Shown: piece after piece, positions 10,076-21,126 of the stretch
How the letters are laid out: every line of letters begins with the position of its first letter
Position numbering within the stretch: the stretch's first letter is position 1
DNA from: Sulfurisphaera ohwakuensis
GTDB lineage: Archaea; Thermoproteota; Thermoprotei_A; Sulfolobales; Sulfolobaceae
Length of the DNA: 64,000 nt
Assembly (NCBI RefSeq): GCF_009729055.1
Contig: NZ_CP045484.1
Coordinates: forward strand, 2,046,001 to 2,110,000
Direction: 5' to 3'
Program-made: the position numbers and the translations under genes
The notes under the pieces: generated by a model
Seen by the model: the letters and a program-made list of their open reading frames with translations, nothing else
Database searches by the model: none
What the model was told of the DNA's origin: nothing

Positions 10076-10238
10076 AGATAAATAGTTAAAAAGTATTTAT
10101 TTAAGCTTAATCCCAACAGTGATTAATTTGAGTAATATCTATATAATGTTCAATAAAGATAGGAAGATCTTAAAACAAATGAATATCTTTTGAATAATAT
10201 TATCGCTCTAGAAAATTATTATTTATTAATAATATTTC

Positions 10239-10487
10239 TTATTTGGTTTTCAAAATTCTTATTCTAAAACTATTTCCTTGCCTTTCTATCTCACAAGGAT
10301 AACCTCGTGATTCACATATAATTGGAATCGAAAGTTCTGCTGGTTCATCATCACTGAGTATTTCAAGTACTTGTCCTTCTTTCATGTGGTTAAGCATTTT
10401 AACTATTTCAATTTGAGGCTCTGGACAGGGTTCGCCTCTTAGATCAAGTGTCACATCTGGCTTAGTTGATTTAACTTTATCGCTCAT
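10239..10487 (-). CDS. tusA: TusA/SirA-family sulfur carrier protein
   Basis: The 82-residue protein has the family signature DLRGEPCPEPQIEIVK, with the sulfur-carrying Cys in the CPxP motif near residue 21. Two further cysteines (ICES and YPCEI) lie in the C-terminal half. TusA proteins pass persulfide sulfur; in Sulfolobales they take part in sulfur oxidation with rhodanese, DsrE and the Hdr-like complex, but none of those genes is next to this copy. A TTG codon lies one codon upstream; the ATG at 10487 is the better start. Transcribed alone. Confidence 0.92.
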   Translation of the reverse strand: MSDKVKSTKPDVTLDLRGEPCPEPQIEIVKMLNHMKEGQVLEILSDDEPAELSIPIICESRGYPCEIERQGNSFRIRILKTK

Positions 10488-10560
10488 CAAGAGCTCTTTA
10501 GTTTAAATATTTAAATATTTTAATCATTTTATAAACCTAAAGTTCAAATTTACATTAAAA

Positions 10561-10953
10561 TTAAGAAAAATTGATTCTCTTCATAAAATAGTAGACTACG
10601 CATGACACAAGGCCATAAAATATGTGTGCAAATAAGTAGTTTAGCGTTGCCTTAAATGGTATAAAAAGTAGATGTACTGGAAGACTGAAGAGTACCAAGA
10701 CTGAAGACCCAAACATTATACCCAAAATCGTTGCAGAAACTAAAGAGGTAGCGTAGACTCCACTCTTCTCAACTATTTCGCAGCCTATTACGAATAGTAT
10801 GAGTGAAGCTATGAGATGTAATGCAAGCCCCAGAACCACTGAGTTCACATGAAAGATATGCTGAGATATACATGAAAAGACCCTTAAATCGTTTAAATAA
10901 AGGAGTAACTCCACTAAACCTCCTATAAAGCCAGAAATTATTTTCATAAACAT
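10561..10953 (-). CDS. Hypothetical four-helix membrane protein
   Basis: The 130 residues form about four hydrophobic segments (roughly 4-20, 38-62, 68-95 and 100-122) with few charges. A histidine-rich first loop (SQHIFHVNSV) and a glycine-rich first helix are visible. I do not recognise the family. A second ATG two codons in (10947) is equally good. It is convergent with nothing and lies next to the GC-rich island at 11017-11185. It might be an integral membrane protein carried with that region. Confidence 0.6.
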   Translation of the reverse strand: MFMKIISGFIGGLVELLLYLNDLRVFSCISQHIFHVNSVVLGLALHLIASLILFVIGCEIVEKSGVYATSLVSATILGIMFGSSVLVLFSLPVHLLFIPFKATLNYLFAHIFYGLVSCVVYYFMKRINFS

Positions 10954-11016
10954 TTTTCATCACTAAGGTTTATAGGATAAATAACCTCATGAACTCCCAA
11001 TAGTATTTTACCGTTT

Positions 11017-11185
11017 GTCCCTACACTTTCATTTCACTCATTTTATCTTCAATGAGAGAGTGTAGGGACTTAGTCCTCAACCACTGTGGGTCATGGGACT
11101 CCTTTGAGCCCAACGGCACGGGACTCACATCTCCGTTATCTCCCTCACCCTTTTGGGCATAGCCCACATCGGTGTGAGAGATCAT
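11017..11185 (-). ncRNA. GC-rich structured island, possible transposon-end RNA fossil
   Basis: In DNA that is otherwise about two-thirds A/T, this block is around half G/C, a mark of structured RNA in hyperthermophiles. Read on the minus strand it folds into several hairpins: CTCTCAC with GTGAGGG enclosing GGGC/GCCC, a stem GGGCTC/GAGTCCC with an AAAG loop and one bulge, and a terminal 11-bp stem GTCCCTACACT (11062-11072) with AGTGTAGGGAC (11017-11027) enclosing a further CTCATT/AATGAG stem. An open frame runs through it. The design resembles the 3' end of IS200/IS605 elements, where a guide RNA overlaps the end of tnpB. That reading is inference. Confidence 0.4.
11021..11185 (-). pseudogene. 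54-codon ORF, possible C-terminal remnant of a transposon ORF
   Basis: An ATG-started frame of 54 codons crosses the structured island and ends in the terminal hairpin. The peptide is polar, with the phrases GDNGDVSPVPLGSKESHDPQ and WLRTKSLHSL, and has no hydrophobic core. Composition and position suggest the tail of a TnpB-like ORF rather than a small free protein, but I cannot confirm homology by eye. No zinc-finger or catalytic residues of TnpB remain. Confidence 0.35.
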
Positions 11186-12064
11186 CTTTATCGAAAAAAT
11201 TTTAACATTATCAAATATAAAAAGATTTTTATTAACGTGAAAAAGGATTCAGCCCTTTACGATATTTAAAACGTTCTCCATGTTATAGTTAATGAAGTTA
11301 GTAATTTTTGCAATAAAAACCTTTTTGTAGTATCTGCAGTAGTATATAAGATACCAATTATTACTTAAAACTTCATGAAAGACACTTGAGGAAGCTAAGA
11401 GATTTACCAATAAAATTAAATACTTTACTTGGTCTGAAGATTCATTAAAACAATCAAAACCTTGTAAAGATATTATTTGTTAATAGCTAATATTGAGAAT
11501 ATAAGTAAATCTATAATTGACATATATGGTAAGAACTTGGGTTAAACCTAAGATGGTTTTTCAATAATGTACATATTAAGGATATAACTGCAATACTCAA
11601 AGAGTAATGGATAGTGCGTTAGCATAAACTTCCATAAATGAACGTTGGCTAACGTGATAAAAGCGAACTTTAAGGGTTACGATAAATAGAAGTTGGTTCA
11701 TTCCGCTGATTACACTATAAAGATAATAAAGAAGATCTTCTAAAAGAGAAGTTGAGAGAAGATTATAGATATTTACAGAGAAGTACTTAAATTTCATAGG
11801 AGAAATTATGACATAAAAACATGATTTTTAGTCTTAAGTCATTTCATAATATACCGACTAAGCTATAAATTTAGCCCCTTACTGACAAACCTAGAAGAAA
11901 ATTATCTTACATTAGTTTCTTTTTGTAGACTATTCAGTTAAAATTTATATCATATAATAAAGTGGAATACAACATGAATCGTATTGATTTACAAAGTTTA
12001 TTTAATTTGACGAAACTCACATTATTAGTAAGATTGATAATCTAATATATCCTTTTTTTATATC

Positions 12065-13021
12065 GTGAAAATCAAAGTTAAAGAGGCTGAGAACCTAGTC
12101 GAGTCTATACTAAAAAAGAGGGGAGTTGAGAATCCATCAATTATTGCAAAGCATTTTGTAGAGGCTGAGCTTAGGGGTCATTCGTCTCATGGTCTCCAGA
12201 GAGTTATCCCTCTCGTTAAGGGGATAGACTTAGGAACAATAAGAAAAACAGTGAAGCTAACAGAAATTAAAAGGGAGGATAATGCAGTCCTTTATGATGC
12301 AAATTATAGCATAGGAATTCTAGTTTGGCACTATCTAACAGAAAGTCCAAAAGAAACGCTAATCGCAGTTAGAAACTCCTCTCATATAGGTTTTTTAGGC
12401 TACTATACTAGGAGGATAGCAATGAGACTCGGAAAACCTGCAATTATGATAGGAAATGCTGAACCTGCAGTAGTAAAGCCTGGAACTGCGAAAAAAGTCA
12501 TATCAACTACTCCTATAAGTATTGCAATACCTTGTGAAAAGATTGTAGTTTTAGACATGTCTTTATCTCCTATCGCAAGAGGAAAAATTATTGAGGCTAA
12601 AAGAAAGGGAGAGAAGATACCTTATGGTGTTGCAGTAAATAAGGACGGTAAAATAACTACAGATCCGGATGAGGCTTTGCAAGGCGGACTATTGCCCATA
12701 GGGGGTATGAAAGGGTTCTTCCTAATGATTACCTTAGAATTACTAGTATCTTTTCTGACAGGAAGTGCATTAGCTACTGAAGTTCAAGGTGTTCTTGATA
12801 CAACTAAGAGCCCAAACAAGGGAGAGTTCATGATTATTTTACCTAAGCTTCAAGGTGATTGTCACGGTTTATCAGTACTAAAGCAATTTGTGGAATATCT
12901 ACCTGGTGAACATAGTGACGAAATGTTAAAGAGGGATGAAATAGATATCGATGAGAAGTTATATAATATCTTCGTTAAATTGGAGGCTGAAGAACAATTC
13001 AATTGGACTTATAACGAATAA
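12065..13021 (+). CDS. Malate/L-lactate dehydrogenase family oxidoreductase (Ldh_2)
   Basis: The 318-residue protein belongs to the Ldh_2 (COG2055) family of NAD(P)-dependent malate, L-lactate, sulfolactate or ureidoglycolate dehydrogenases, which do not share the Rossmann fold of classical LDH. The family mark GHSSHGLQR with the catalytic His is at about residues 38-46, and SSHIGFLGYYTRRIA and GGLLPIGGMKGF are conserved cofactor and substrate segments. It is slightly shorter than the usual 335-360. The start is GTG at 12065. Which 2-hydroxy acid it oxidises cannot be told. Confidence 0.85.
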   Translation: MKIKVKEAENLVESILKKRGVENPSIIAKHFVEAELRGHSSHGLQRVIPLVKGIDLGTIRKTVKLTEIKREDNAVLYDANYSIGILVWHYLTESPKETLIAVRNSSHIGFLGYYTRRIAMRLGKPAIMIGNAEPAVVKPGTAKKVISTTPISIAIPCEKIVVLDMSLSPIARGKIIEAKRKGEKIPYGVAVNKDGKITTDPDEALQGGLLPIGGMKGFFLMITLELLVSFLTGSALATEVQGVLDTTKSPNKGEFMIILPKLQGDCHGLSVLKQFVEYLPGEHSDEMLKRDEIDIDEKLYNIFVKLEAEEQFNWTYNE

Positions 13022-13052
13022 TTTTTAAAATCAAGTTTAGTAATAAAAAGTA

Positions 13053-14747
13053 ATGAAGAGAGTTAAATTTGTTGTAACAATTCTGTTACTAACTCTCTTT
13101 TTAATAGAGTTTTCTACACCTATATTAGTGCAGAGTGAAAGTGTAGTAAGTATAACGGAAGGACAATTACCTCTCCCAGAATCTTTAGTATTTTATAAGG
13201 GAAATTATGCTATTATTACTGACGCCATCGAAATGAAGATTAACAATACAATAAATCTTTCAACATATAGTACGTTGACAAAGACTACATTATATCTAAA
13301 CTCTTCAATACTATATAATAATAAGACATTTGAGTTACCTTTTGGAGTCACACAAGCTAGTGGTGTAACAGTTAATAACAGTATAATATACTATGTTCTA
13401 GCACATAAGGGCAATGTAACATTTTCTGGTACCTCTTCACAAATAACTTCACTTCTATCTCTAGTTCCTAACGTTACATTATATTATGTTTACTTTAACG
13501 GTACATCTTTATCTTATATCCCAATAATAAAGAACACTAATATAACTTCAGTGATAACTAACGGATATATGGCCTTTGCAATAATTAAAAACGAAAGTTA
13601 TTACACTCTAGTAGAAATAAACGGAACTACGGTGATTAATAAATATATACTTAACATAACTCAAGCAATCCAAGTTTCTTTACTGGCTTTCAGCTCCAAT
13701 TATGTAGTTATTGCAATTAACTATTTTGGAAGTCCTCAAGTAGGTGTAAATGAAACCCTATACAACATTGAAGTTTACGATCTACAAAATAAGTCTATAA
13801 CTAAGACTTTTACGAATATTGTATCTCCACCTAGTACAGTATATAACTCTAACAATTCACTCTTTATAATAACTACTAATAACACTACGAGCTTAATAAA
13901 TGCGTCTGGATATATATTAACTAACATAAGCACACCTACATCAGGTGTTTCTCTCTCTTACATGTATTACAATGATTTGCTGATAACAATCAGTTTAACT
14001 TCAATCTCATTAGGTGGTGTCACATTTACTGTGAATACTTACGTTTATATGAACGGAAAGTGGTTAAAATATGACAATATATCATTTACATCAACGTCAA
14101 TTGAACAGATAAATGTACCTATTGGTGTTGAAGCTTATCCAACACAGTTCAAACTAATTATCTTTCAGCAAGCAATCAATACGTCAACACAACAAACTAC
14201 CATCTCTTATTATTACTATACGGTTCCTCTTTCAAAACCTACCAAGCCAGAATTTAAAATGGAAATACAGCAAGAACCAGGTATTACGGAAGTATTCTTA
14301 TATATAAATGAACCAAATGCTACATTGCTAGGCGTGAATAGTATTTCAATATACCTTAACTCAACACTGATAGGAACTTATCCGCCTAACATAAAAGTGG
14401 TTTCATTTAATATTACTAAGAATGGGACTTATTTAATCACTGTAACGGCGTCAAATATATTCGGAAACACATCAATGAGCAAAGCAGAAACAATTACAGT
14501 AGAACCAGTACCAGTAACTACTACAATAAGCTCAACTACGACAACAAGTACAGTAGCTACTACAACAACGCCTTCTATAACTACTACAACAACAAGTAGT
14601 GTAAGTACATTAACAACGTCCTCAAGTATCTTAACCGTTACTCATCCAACCACAACTACGTCTTCTAATATAACAAATTACATTATTATAGCAATAGTAG
14701 TCGTTATAATAATAGCTATAGTTATAATCCTACTTAGAAGAAAGTAA
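13053..14747 (+). CDS. Large surface-anchored glycoprotein-like protein with Thr/Ser stalk
   Basis: The 564-residue protein starts with a signal peptide (KRVKFVVTILLLTLFLIEFS, cleavage probably near residue 28), continues as a long beta-rich ectodomain dense in Asn-X-Ser/Thr sequons, then a Thr/Ser-rich stalk at about residues 485-535, one transmembrane helix (about 540-561) and the cytoplasmic tail LLRRK. This is the layout of a Sulfolobus cell-envelope protein set in or beneath the S-layer. A PKAD-like domain near residues 400-480 may be Ig-like. No enzyme motif is seen. It follows the dehydrogenase by 31 bases. Confidence 0.8.
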   Translation: MKRVKFVVTILLLTLFLIEFSTPILVQSESVVSITEGQLPLPESLVFYKGNYAIITDAIEMKINNTINLSTYSTLTKTTLYLNSSILYNNKTFELPFGVTQASGVTVNNSIIYYVLAHKGNVTFSGTSSQITSLLSLVPNVTLYYVYFNGTSLSYIPIIKNTNITSVITNGYMAFAIIKNESYYTLVEINGTTVINKYILNITQAIQVSLLAFSSNYVVIAINYFGSPQVGVNETLYNIEVYDLQNKSITKTFTNIVSPPSTVYNSNNSLFIITTNNTTSLINASGYILTNISTPTSGVSLSYMYYNDLLITISLTSISLGGVTFTVNTYVYMNGKWLKYDNISFTSTSIEQINVPIGVEAYPTQFKLIIFQQAINTSTQQTTISYYYYTVPLSKPTKPEFKMEIQQEPGITEVFLYINEPNATLLGVNSISIYLNSTLIGTYPPNIKVVSFNITKNGTYLITVTASNIFGNTSMSKAETITVEPVPVTTTISSTTTTSTVATTTTPSITTTTTSSVSTLTTSSSILTVTHPTTTTSSNITNYIIIAIVVVIIIAIVIILLRRK

Positions 14748-15091
14748 ACCTCTTTTTTATATGTTATTTTACACTATATATTCTGATGTAAAAATTCTTT
14801 AGACTCACAAAACTATTACAATCTTCAAAATATGATATCGTTTTATTTAGTCTATGTAAATATATATATATTATTAGATTTATATCTAAATTTAGAATTA
14901 TAAACTTCATTTGACAAATTAATAATATATATTTAGAATTGTTTTACTAAATCTTCAACAAAACTACAAATTATCAATATATGATAAACAAATATATATA
15001 TTATTTGACATATAATATTACTTATAATAAATAAAGATCTTTTTATCTTTCCTATAAACTAGTAATTTATAGCTTATACTAAAATTTTTTA
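14748..15091. other. Very AT-rich interval with short A/T repeats
   Basis: No gene is seen. The stretch is more than four-fifths A/T and repeats variants of AAATATATATATTATT (near 14859 and 14988) and of CTTCAACAAAACTAC / CACAAAACTATTACAATCTTC. It separates the convergent surface-protein and HTH genes, so the T-runs probably include transcription stops for both strands. No Cdc6 gene or origin-recognition pattern is nearby. Confidence 0.45.
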
Positions 15092-15096
15092 AAGAA

Positions 15097-15146
15097 TCAG
15101 CGCTTGCAGTCCTCTTCATCTTATCCAGAGCCCGGAAGCTCATCAC
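15097..15146 (-). ncRNA. C/D box sRNA overlapping the stop codon of the HTH gene
   Basis: Read on the minus strand: box C GTGATGA (15140-15146), an 11-nt guide, box D' CTGG (15125-15128), a 3-nt spacer, box C' AGATGAA (15115-15121), a 14-nt guide, and box D CTGA (15097-15100). Order, spacing and higher G/C than the flanks match archaeal 2'-O-methylation guide RNAs bound by L7Ae, Nop5 and fibrillarin. Box D' and C' are one base off consensus, as is common. By the D+5 rule the predicted methylated residues are a C (D' guide) and a U (D guide). The TGATGA of box C contains the stop codon of the upstream gene. Confidence 0.78.
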
Positions 15147-15529
15147 GTTATATCATATGGACATGCTTGCTCTTGTTTTAATACTTTTCTCCTTGCATAA
15201 CTACATAAAACGCATAATGATAAAGGATCTGTACTTTTTTCATTATTCACAATTTTTCTAGAAAATGATTCTAAAAGATCCATGAAATCGCTATCTTTGC
15301 TTAGTATTTTCTTTAACTCCTCATCTCCCCTCTTTCCCTTTAATAAATAATTCACTTCTGCTATAGAAATATCAAGGATTTCTGCTATTTCTTTCTGACT
15401 ATACCCTCTTTCAGAAAGTTTAATAGCTAATAATGCTTTAATAGCTGGTATGACATCTTTAACAGCAACTTCACAAGGTACTATTATCTTTTTTGGCAAG
15501 ATTCTCACTTTAACACTATACAACAACAT
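15143..15529 (-). CDS. HTH transcriptional regulator with C-terminal cysteines (COG2522-like)
   Basis: The 128-residue protein has a helix-turn-helix at about residues 42-66 (YSQKEIAEILDISIAEVNYL) of the type found in archaeal XRE/COG2522 regulators. The C-terminus has a CxxC followed by a third Cys (CVLCSYARRK then ACPYD), which could bind a metal or an Fe-S cluster, so metal or redox sensing is possible. The stop TGA at 15143 is part of box C of the adjacent C/D sRNA. It lies just downstream of Pat on the same strand. The regulated genes are unknown. Confidence 0.78.
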   Translation of the reverse strand: MLLYSVKVRILPKKIIVPCEVAVKDVIPAIKALLAIKLSERGYSQKEIAEILDISIAEVNYLLKGKRGDEELKKILSKDSDFMDLLESFSRKIVNNEKSTDPLSLCVLCSYARRKVLKQEQACPYDIT

Positions 15530-15557
15530 TTAATAAAATTACTTTTATAGTATGTTA

Positions 15558-16040
<483 letters not shown>

Positions 16041-16130
16041 TTACAAAACTAGTTTAAAAACATTTACTACTATTTAATTACTAGCAAACAAACCGTGATA
16101 TTTAATAATTAATAGGTTATTTTACTCTTG

Positions 16131-17303
16131 ATGATAAAAAAGATTGTAGTTGTAGGAGCCGGAACTATGGGACATGGTATAGCAGAAGTTGCAGCACTGA
16201 GTGGTTTTAAAGTAGGTTTAATAGATATATCATGGGATTTTCTTAATAGAGCTAAAGATAGGATAACAGAATCAGTAACAAGATTATATGAAAAAGGACA
16301 AATTAAAGAAAAAGTAGAAGATATACTAGGAAGAATGGAGTTTAATACTTCTTATGATATTGCGAAAGACGCAGATTTTGCAATTGAAGCAGTACCAGAA
16401 AATTTAGAATTAAAGAAAAATGTATTTAAATCATTAGATGATATCACACCTTCTCATACTATATTAGCTACGAATACATCTTCTATACCAATATCAGACA
16501 TTGCTGAAGCAACTAAAAGGAAAGATAAAGTAATAGGAATGCACTTCTTTAACCCTCCAGTTATAATGAAATTAGTTGAAGTCATACCAAGTAAATATAC
16601 ATCAGACGAAGTAACTAATCTCACAATAGAACTAGCAAAAAAGATGAATAAAATACCAGTTAAGCTAAAGTATGAAATACCAGGATTTGTAAGCAATAGA
16701 ATATTCATTAGACTCCTCCAAGAAGCATGTAGAGAGGTAGAAAATGGAGAAGGAAGTATTGAGGAAGTAGATAGTGCAGCAAGAAATAAATTAAAATTAC
16801 CTATGGGATTGTTTGAATTAGCCGATTATGTAGGCTTAGATGTAGTAGTAGACATTTGGAACGTTTTAGTTACCAGAGGAACCCCAGACGTAAAATGTAG
16901 TATATATAAGAATAAAGTGGCAGAAAGAAGTTTAGGAGTAAAAAGTGGTAAAGGATTTTACACATATCCAGCACCGGGTAAGTATATGAAAGTGCAACTA
17001 CCTAACGAAAGCAAGGTAGACCCTGCAAAACTAATTTCCTTAGCAGTTAATGAAGCTAGCTGGATGATAGAAAATGAAATAGTTAGTGCTAAGGATATAG
17101 ATACTGTAATGATCTATGGATTCAATTTCCCTAAAGGACTTCTTGAAATGGCTGACGAACTCGGATTAGATAACGTGTATGCATATCTAAAGGATATTTA
17201 TGCTAAAGGATATGATGCGTATAGACCAACTAATCTTTTAGAAAAAATGATAAAAGAAGGCAAACTAGGCAAGAAGTCTGGAGAAGGGTTTTACAAGTAT
17301 TAA
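16131..17303 (+). CDS. 3-hydroxyacyl-CoA dehydrogenase, stand-alone form
   Basis: The 390-residue protein has the NAD-binding [11 protein letters not shown] at residues 8-18, an HFFNPP motif near residue 139 with the catalytic His, and GFVSNRI starting the first C-terminal helical domain; a second 3HCDH domain ends [11 protein letters not shown]. It oxidises (S)-3-hydroxyacyl-CoA, such as 3-hydroxybutyryl-CoA, to the 3-keto form. The crotonase domain found in the fused enzyme of the 3-hydroxypropionate/4-hydroxybutyrate cycle is absent, so it may serve fatty-acid degradation or act with a separate hydratase. ATG 16131 is preferred over the TTG just before it. Confidence 0.92.
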   Translation: MIKKIVVVGAGTMGHGIAEVAALSGFKVGLIDISWDFLNRAKDRITESVTRLYEKGQIKEKVEDILGRMEFNTSYDIAKDADFAIEAVPENLELKKNVFKSLDDITPSHTILATNTSSIPISDIAEATKRKDKVIGMHFFNPPVIMKLVEVIPSKYTSDEVTNLTIELAKKMNKIPVKLKYEIPGFVSNRIFIRLLQEACREVENGEGSIEEVDSAARNKLKLPMGLFELADYVGLDVVVDIWNVLVTRGTPDVKCSIYKNKVAERSLGVKSGKGFYTYPAPGKYMKVQLPNESKVDPAKLISLAVNEASWMIENEIVSAKDIDTVMIYGFNFPKGLLEMADELGLDNVYAYLKDIYAKGYDAYRPTNLLEKMIKEGKLGKKSGEGFYKY

Positions 17304-17335
17304 TATTTTTTAAACTGTTTATACAATTTAAGCAT

Positions 17336-18760
<1,425 letters not shown>

Positions 18761-18790
18761 CTTAAAAATAAAATTTTTAGCTTTTTAGCT
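18761..18790. terminator. Shared terminator region between convergent genes
   Basis: Between the convergent ligase and Sul7d genes lies TTAAAAATAAAATTTTTAG followed by an AGCT-TTTT-AGCT inverted repeat. T-runs are present on both strands, as expected for intrinsic archaeal termination on the two converging transcripts. Confidence 0.45.
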
Positions 18791-18792
18791 CT

Positions 18793-19410
<618 letters not shown>

Positions 19411-19486
19411 GGGGCCGTAGTCTAGCCTGGACTAGGACGCAAGGCTTGGGCCCTTGTGGTCGCGGGTTCAAATCCCGCCGGCCCCA
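19411..19486 (+). tRNA. tRNA-Pro (TGG)
   Basis: The acceptor stem pairs GGGGCCG (19411-19417) with CGGCCCC (19479-19485), and the discriminator base is A19486. The anticodon arm is CAAGG/CCTTG with loop CTTGGGC, giving anticodon TGG at 19447-19449. The T arm is GCGGG/CCCGC around TTCAAAT. No intron and no encoded CCA. The 3' half is also the attachment site of an SSV-type integrase whose N-terminal fragment reads into it on the other strand. Confidence 0.97.
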
Positions 19487-19685
19487 TTGTAGGAGAATAT
19501 TCCTTATTACCTCCAATGCTATTATCTTTCAATTTAATGTAAGTCTCTACAACGTTAACTAAAGGACACACGTAAGTTTCCTTTATCTCACCGTTTATCG
19601 TTTCCAAGTTATAGACATAATATCGACCTTTTCTCTCAAGTAGTGTCCCTATTCTGATTATTACACTATTTAGTTTAAGGACCAT
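19422..19685 (-). pseudogene. SSV-type integrase N-terminal fragment, int(N)
   Basis: The 87-codon frame from ATG 19685 resembles the N-terminus of the SSV1 integrase as I remember it: LLERKGRYYVYNLE, then NGEIKETYVCPLVNVVETY, and the linker PAGFEPATTR that is encoded by the tRNA. It runs antisense into tRNA-Pro and stops in the D arm at 19422. SSV-type integrases split on integration, leaving int(N) at the tRNA and int(C) at the other end. No int(C), no tyrosine-recombinase catalytic domain and no viral genes follow, so this is a relic. An upstream ATG at 19739 is in frame, but the match begins at 19685. Confidence 0.85.
19447..19486. mobile_element. Attachment site in the 3' half of tRNA-Pro
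   Basis: SSV-type integrases recombine in the 3' half of a tRNA gene, from the anticodon loop to the 3' end. Here that segment is shared by the intact tRNA and the reading frame of the integrase fragment, which marks it as the left junction of a former integrated element. The exact crossover cannot be set without the second junction. Confidence 0.6.
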
Positions 19686-19775
19686 TATATAAAATTTGCA
19701 ATGATATTGATCTATATTTATATTCATAATTAGTATCATACTAAAATTTAAGCAATTTAAACTTACTATATACTG

Positions 19776-20198
19776 ATGAGCCAGAAAAGGATTAAGGTTT
19801 TAGTTGCAAAATTAGGTCTAGATGGCCATGATAGAGGTGCTAAAGTAATAGCAAGAGCATTAAAGGATGCGGGAATGGAAGTCGTTTATACCGGTTTAAG
19901 GCAAACCCCAGAGCAGATAGTAAAATCTGCAATACAAGAGGACGTAGATGTTATTGGCATTAGTATCTTAAGTGGTGCTCACCTGGAATTAGTACCCTAT
20001 GTTGTAAACCTTATGCGCGAAAAAGGATTAAATGACGTTGTATTAGTTGTAGGTGGAGTTATACCACCTCAAGATATACCAAAACTTAAGGAGATGGGTG
20101 TTGATGAAGTCTTTTTACCTGGTTCTAGCCTAAAAGAGGTAGTCGAGAAAATAACAAAGGCTGTAGAGGCTAAAAGGGGCATAAAGGTTGCTTCTTGA
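19776..20198 (+). CDS. Methylmalonyl-CoA mutase, cobalamin-binding small subunit
   Basis: The 140-residue subunit binds B12: DGHDRG at residues 16-21 provides the DxHxxG motif with His18 as lower cobalt ligand, followed by SILSGAH near residue 68 and [10 protein letters not shown] near residue 91. With a separate large subunit it interconverts methylmalonyl-CoA and succinyl-CoA, a step of the 3-hydroxypropionate/4-hydroxybutyrate cycle and of propionate metabolism. The large subunit is not in the window. The stop overlaps the start of meaB by 11 bases, so the two are coupled. Confidence 0.95.
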   Translation: MSQKRIKVLVAKLGLDGHDRGAKVIARALKDAGMEVVYTGLRQTPEQIVKSAIQEDVDVIGISILSGAHLELVPYVVNLMREKGLNDVVLVVGGVIPPQDIPKLKEMGVDEVFLPGSSLKEVVEKITKAVEAKRGIKVAS

Positions 20199-21126
20199 AA
20201 AAGCTTTAGCTGGTGAGGAATTAGCAATCTCCAGACTTTTAACAAAAATAGAGTATTTTACTCAAGAGGGACTCGAAAGCTTACAAGAGTTAATTAAAAG
20301 GTCTGGTAAAGCCCACGTTATAGGAATTACCGGGTCACCAGGTGCTGGTAAAAGTACTTTGATCTCAGAATTAATTTCAGAATATGTAAGGAGAGGTCAT
20401 AGAGTTGGTGTAATTTTAATTGATCCTTCTAGTCCATTTAGTATGGGCTCTTTTATGGGAAATAGAATTAGAATGGTTGGTAAGGAGGTCAGCGGTAACG
20501 TTTTTATTAGGAGTATAGCATCTAGGGGAAATTTAGGAGGAATATCTTCTGAAGCTTTAATGCTAATTGAAGCGTTGGACGGTTTGGGATTTGACAGAAT
20601 AATTGTTGAAACAGTAGGGGCAGGACAGACAGATACTGATGTAGTAAATGGTGTTCATACTATAGCAGTTGTTTCAGTACCAGGTACTGGAGATGAGATC
20701 CAAGCTTTAAAAGCTGGTATAATGGAAATTGGAGATGTGTATATTGTTAATAAGGCTGATAAGGTTGAAGCTGAGATGCTATATGATGCTATAAGATTTG
20801 CTTTAGATACCGCAGAAGTAAATTTTAGAGATGGTTGGACACCTAAAATAATTAAGACTATAGCGATAAAAGGTGTAGGAATTAAAGAGTTAGTAGACGT
20901 ATTTGAAGAACACTTATCTTTCATTAAGGAAAGGGGCTTATTTGAAAAAAGAATTAGAGAGAGAAGAATGAAAATGATAGAATTAATGTTGAGGAGAAAA
21001 GTAGATGAAGTTATTACTATGATTGTAAAAGAGAATTCTGATTATATATCGGAGCAAATAAATGAGAAACATAATTTGTTAAATTTAATTAATGAAGTTT
21101 ATAATAAAGTAAAGGAGAAGTTGTAG
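20188..21126 (+). CDS. meaB: MeaB/ArgK-type GTPase, methylmalonyl-CoA mutase chaperone
   Basis: The 312-residue G3E GTPase has Walker A GSPGAGKS (about 49-56), a DPSSPF switch region near residue 94, [12 protein letters not shown] near residues 136-147 and the NKAD base-specificity motif near residue 190. MeaB loads and protects the cobalamin of methylmalonyl-CoA mutase. Its overlap with the mutase small-subunit gene supports that role rather than the old ArgK name. The start is TTG at 20188 inside the previous gene; no better start gives the complete N-terminal helix. Confidence 0.95.
   Translation: MLLEKALAGEELAISRLLTKIEYFTQEGLESLQELIKRSGKAHVIGITGSPGAGKSTLISELISEYVRRGHRVGVILIDPSSPFSMGSFMGNRIRMVGKEVSGNVFIRSIASRGNLGGISSEALMLIEALDGLGFDRIIVETVGAGQTDTDVVNGVHTIAVVSVPGTGDEIQALKAGIMEIGDVYIVNKADKVEAEMLYDAIRFALDTAEVNFRDGWTPKIIKTIAIKGVGIKELVDVFEEHLSFIKERGLFEKRIRERRMKMIELMLRRKVDEVITMIVKENSDYISEQINEKHNLLNLINEVYNKVKEKL

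Larger units (their letters stand above)
10954..12064. other. Long interval mostly without genes
   Basis: Apart from the GC-rich structured island at 11017-11185, this 1.1-kb stretch holds nothing I can support. It is AT-rich, short ORFs are broken in all frames, and one 66-codon ORF at 11597-11797 on the minus strand shows no homology I recognise or clear codon bias. With the island next to it, the stretch may be decayed mobile-element DNA, but I see no terminal repeats. Confidence 0.5.

Noticed and set aside
10955-10963. GTGATGA near 10957 as box C of a third C/D sRNA
   Set aside because: Only a CTGG follows and spacing is wrong, and it lies at the start of a membrane-protein gene.
11597-11797. 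66-codon minus-strand ORF
   Set aside because: Composition typical of chance in AT-rich DNA, no promoter or ribosome-binding site and no similarity recognised.
14748-15091. AT-rich repeats as a replication origin
   Set aside because: No Cdc6/Orc1 or WhiP gene is near and no origin recognition box pairs are visible.
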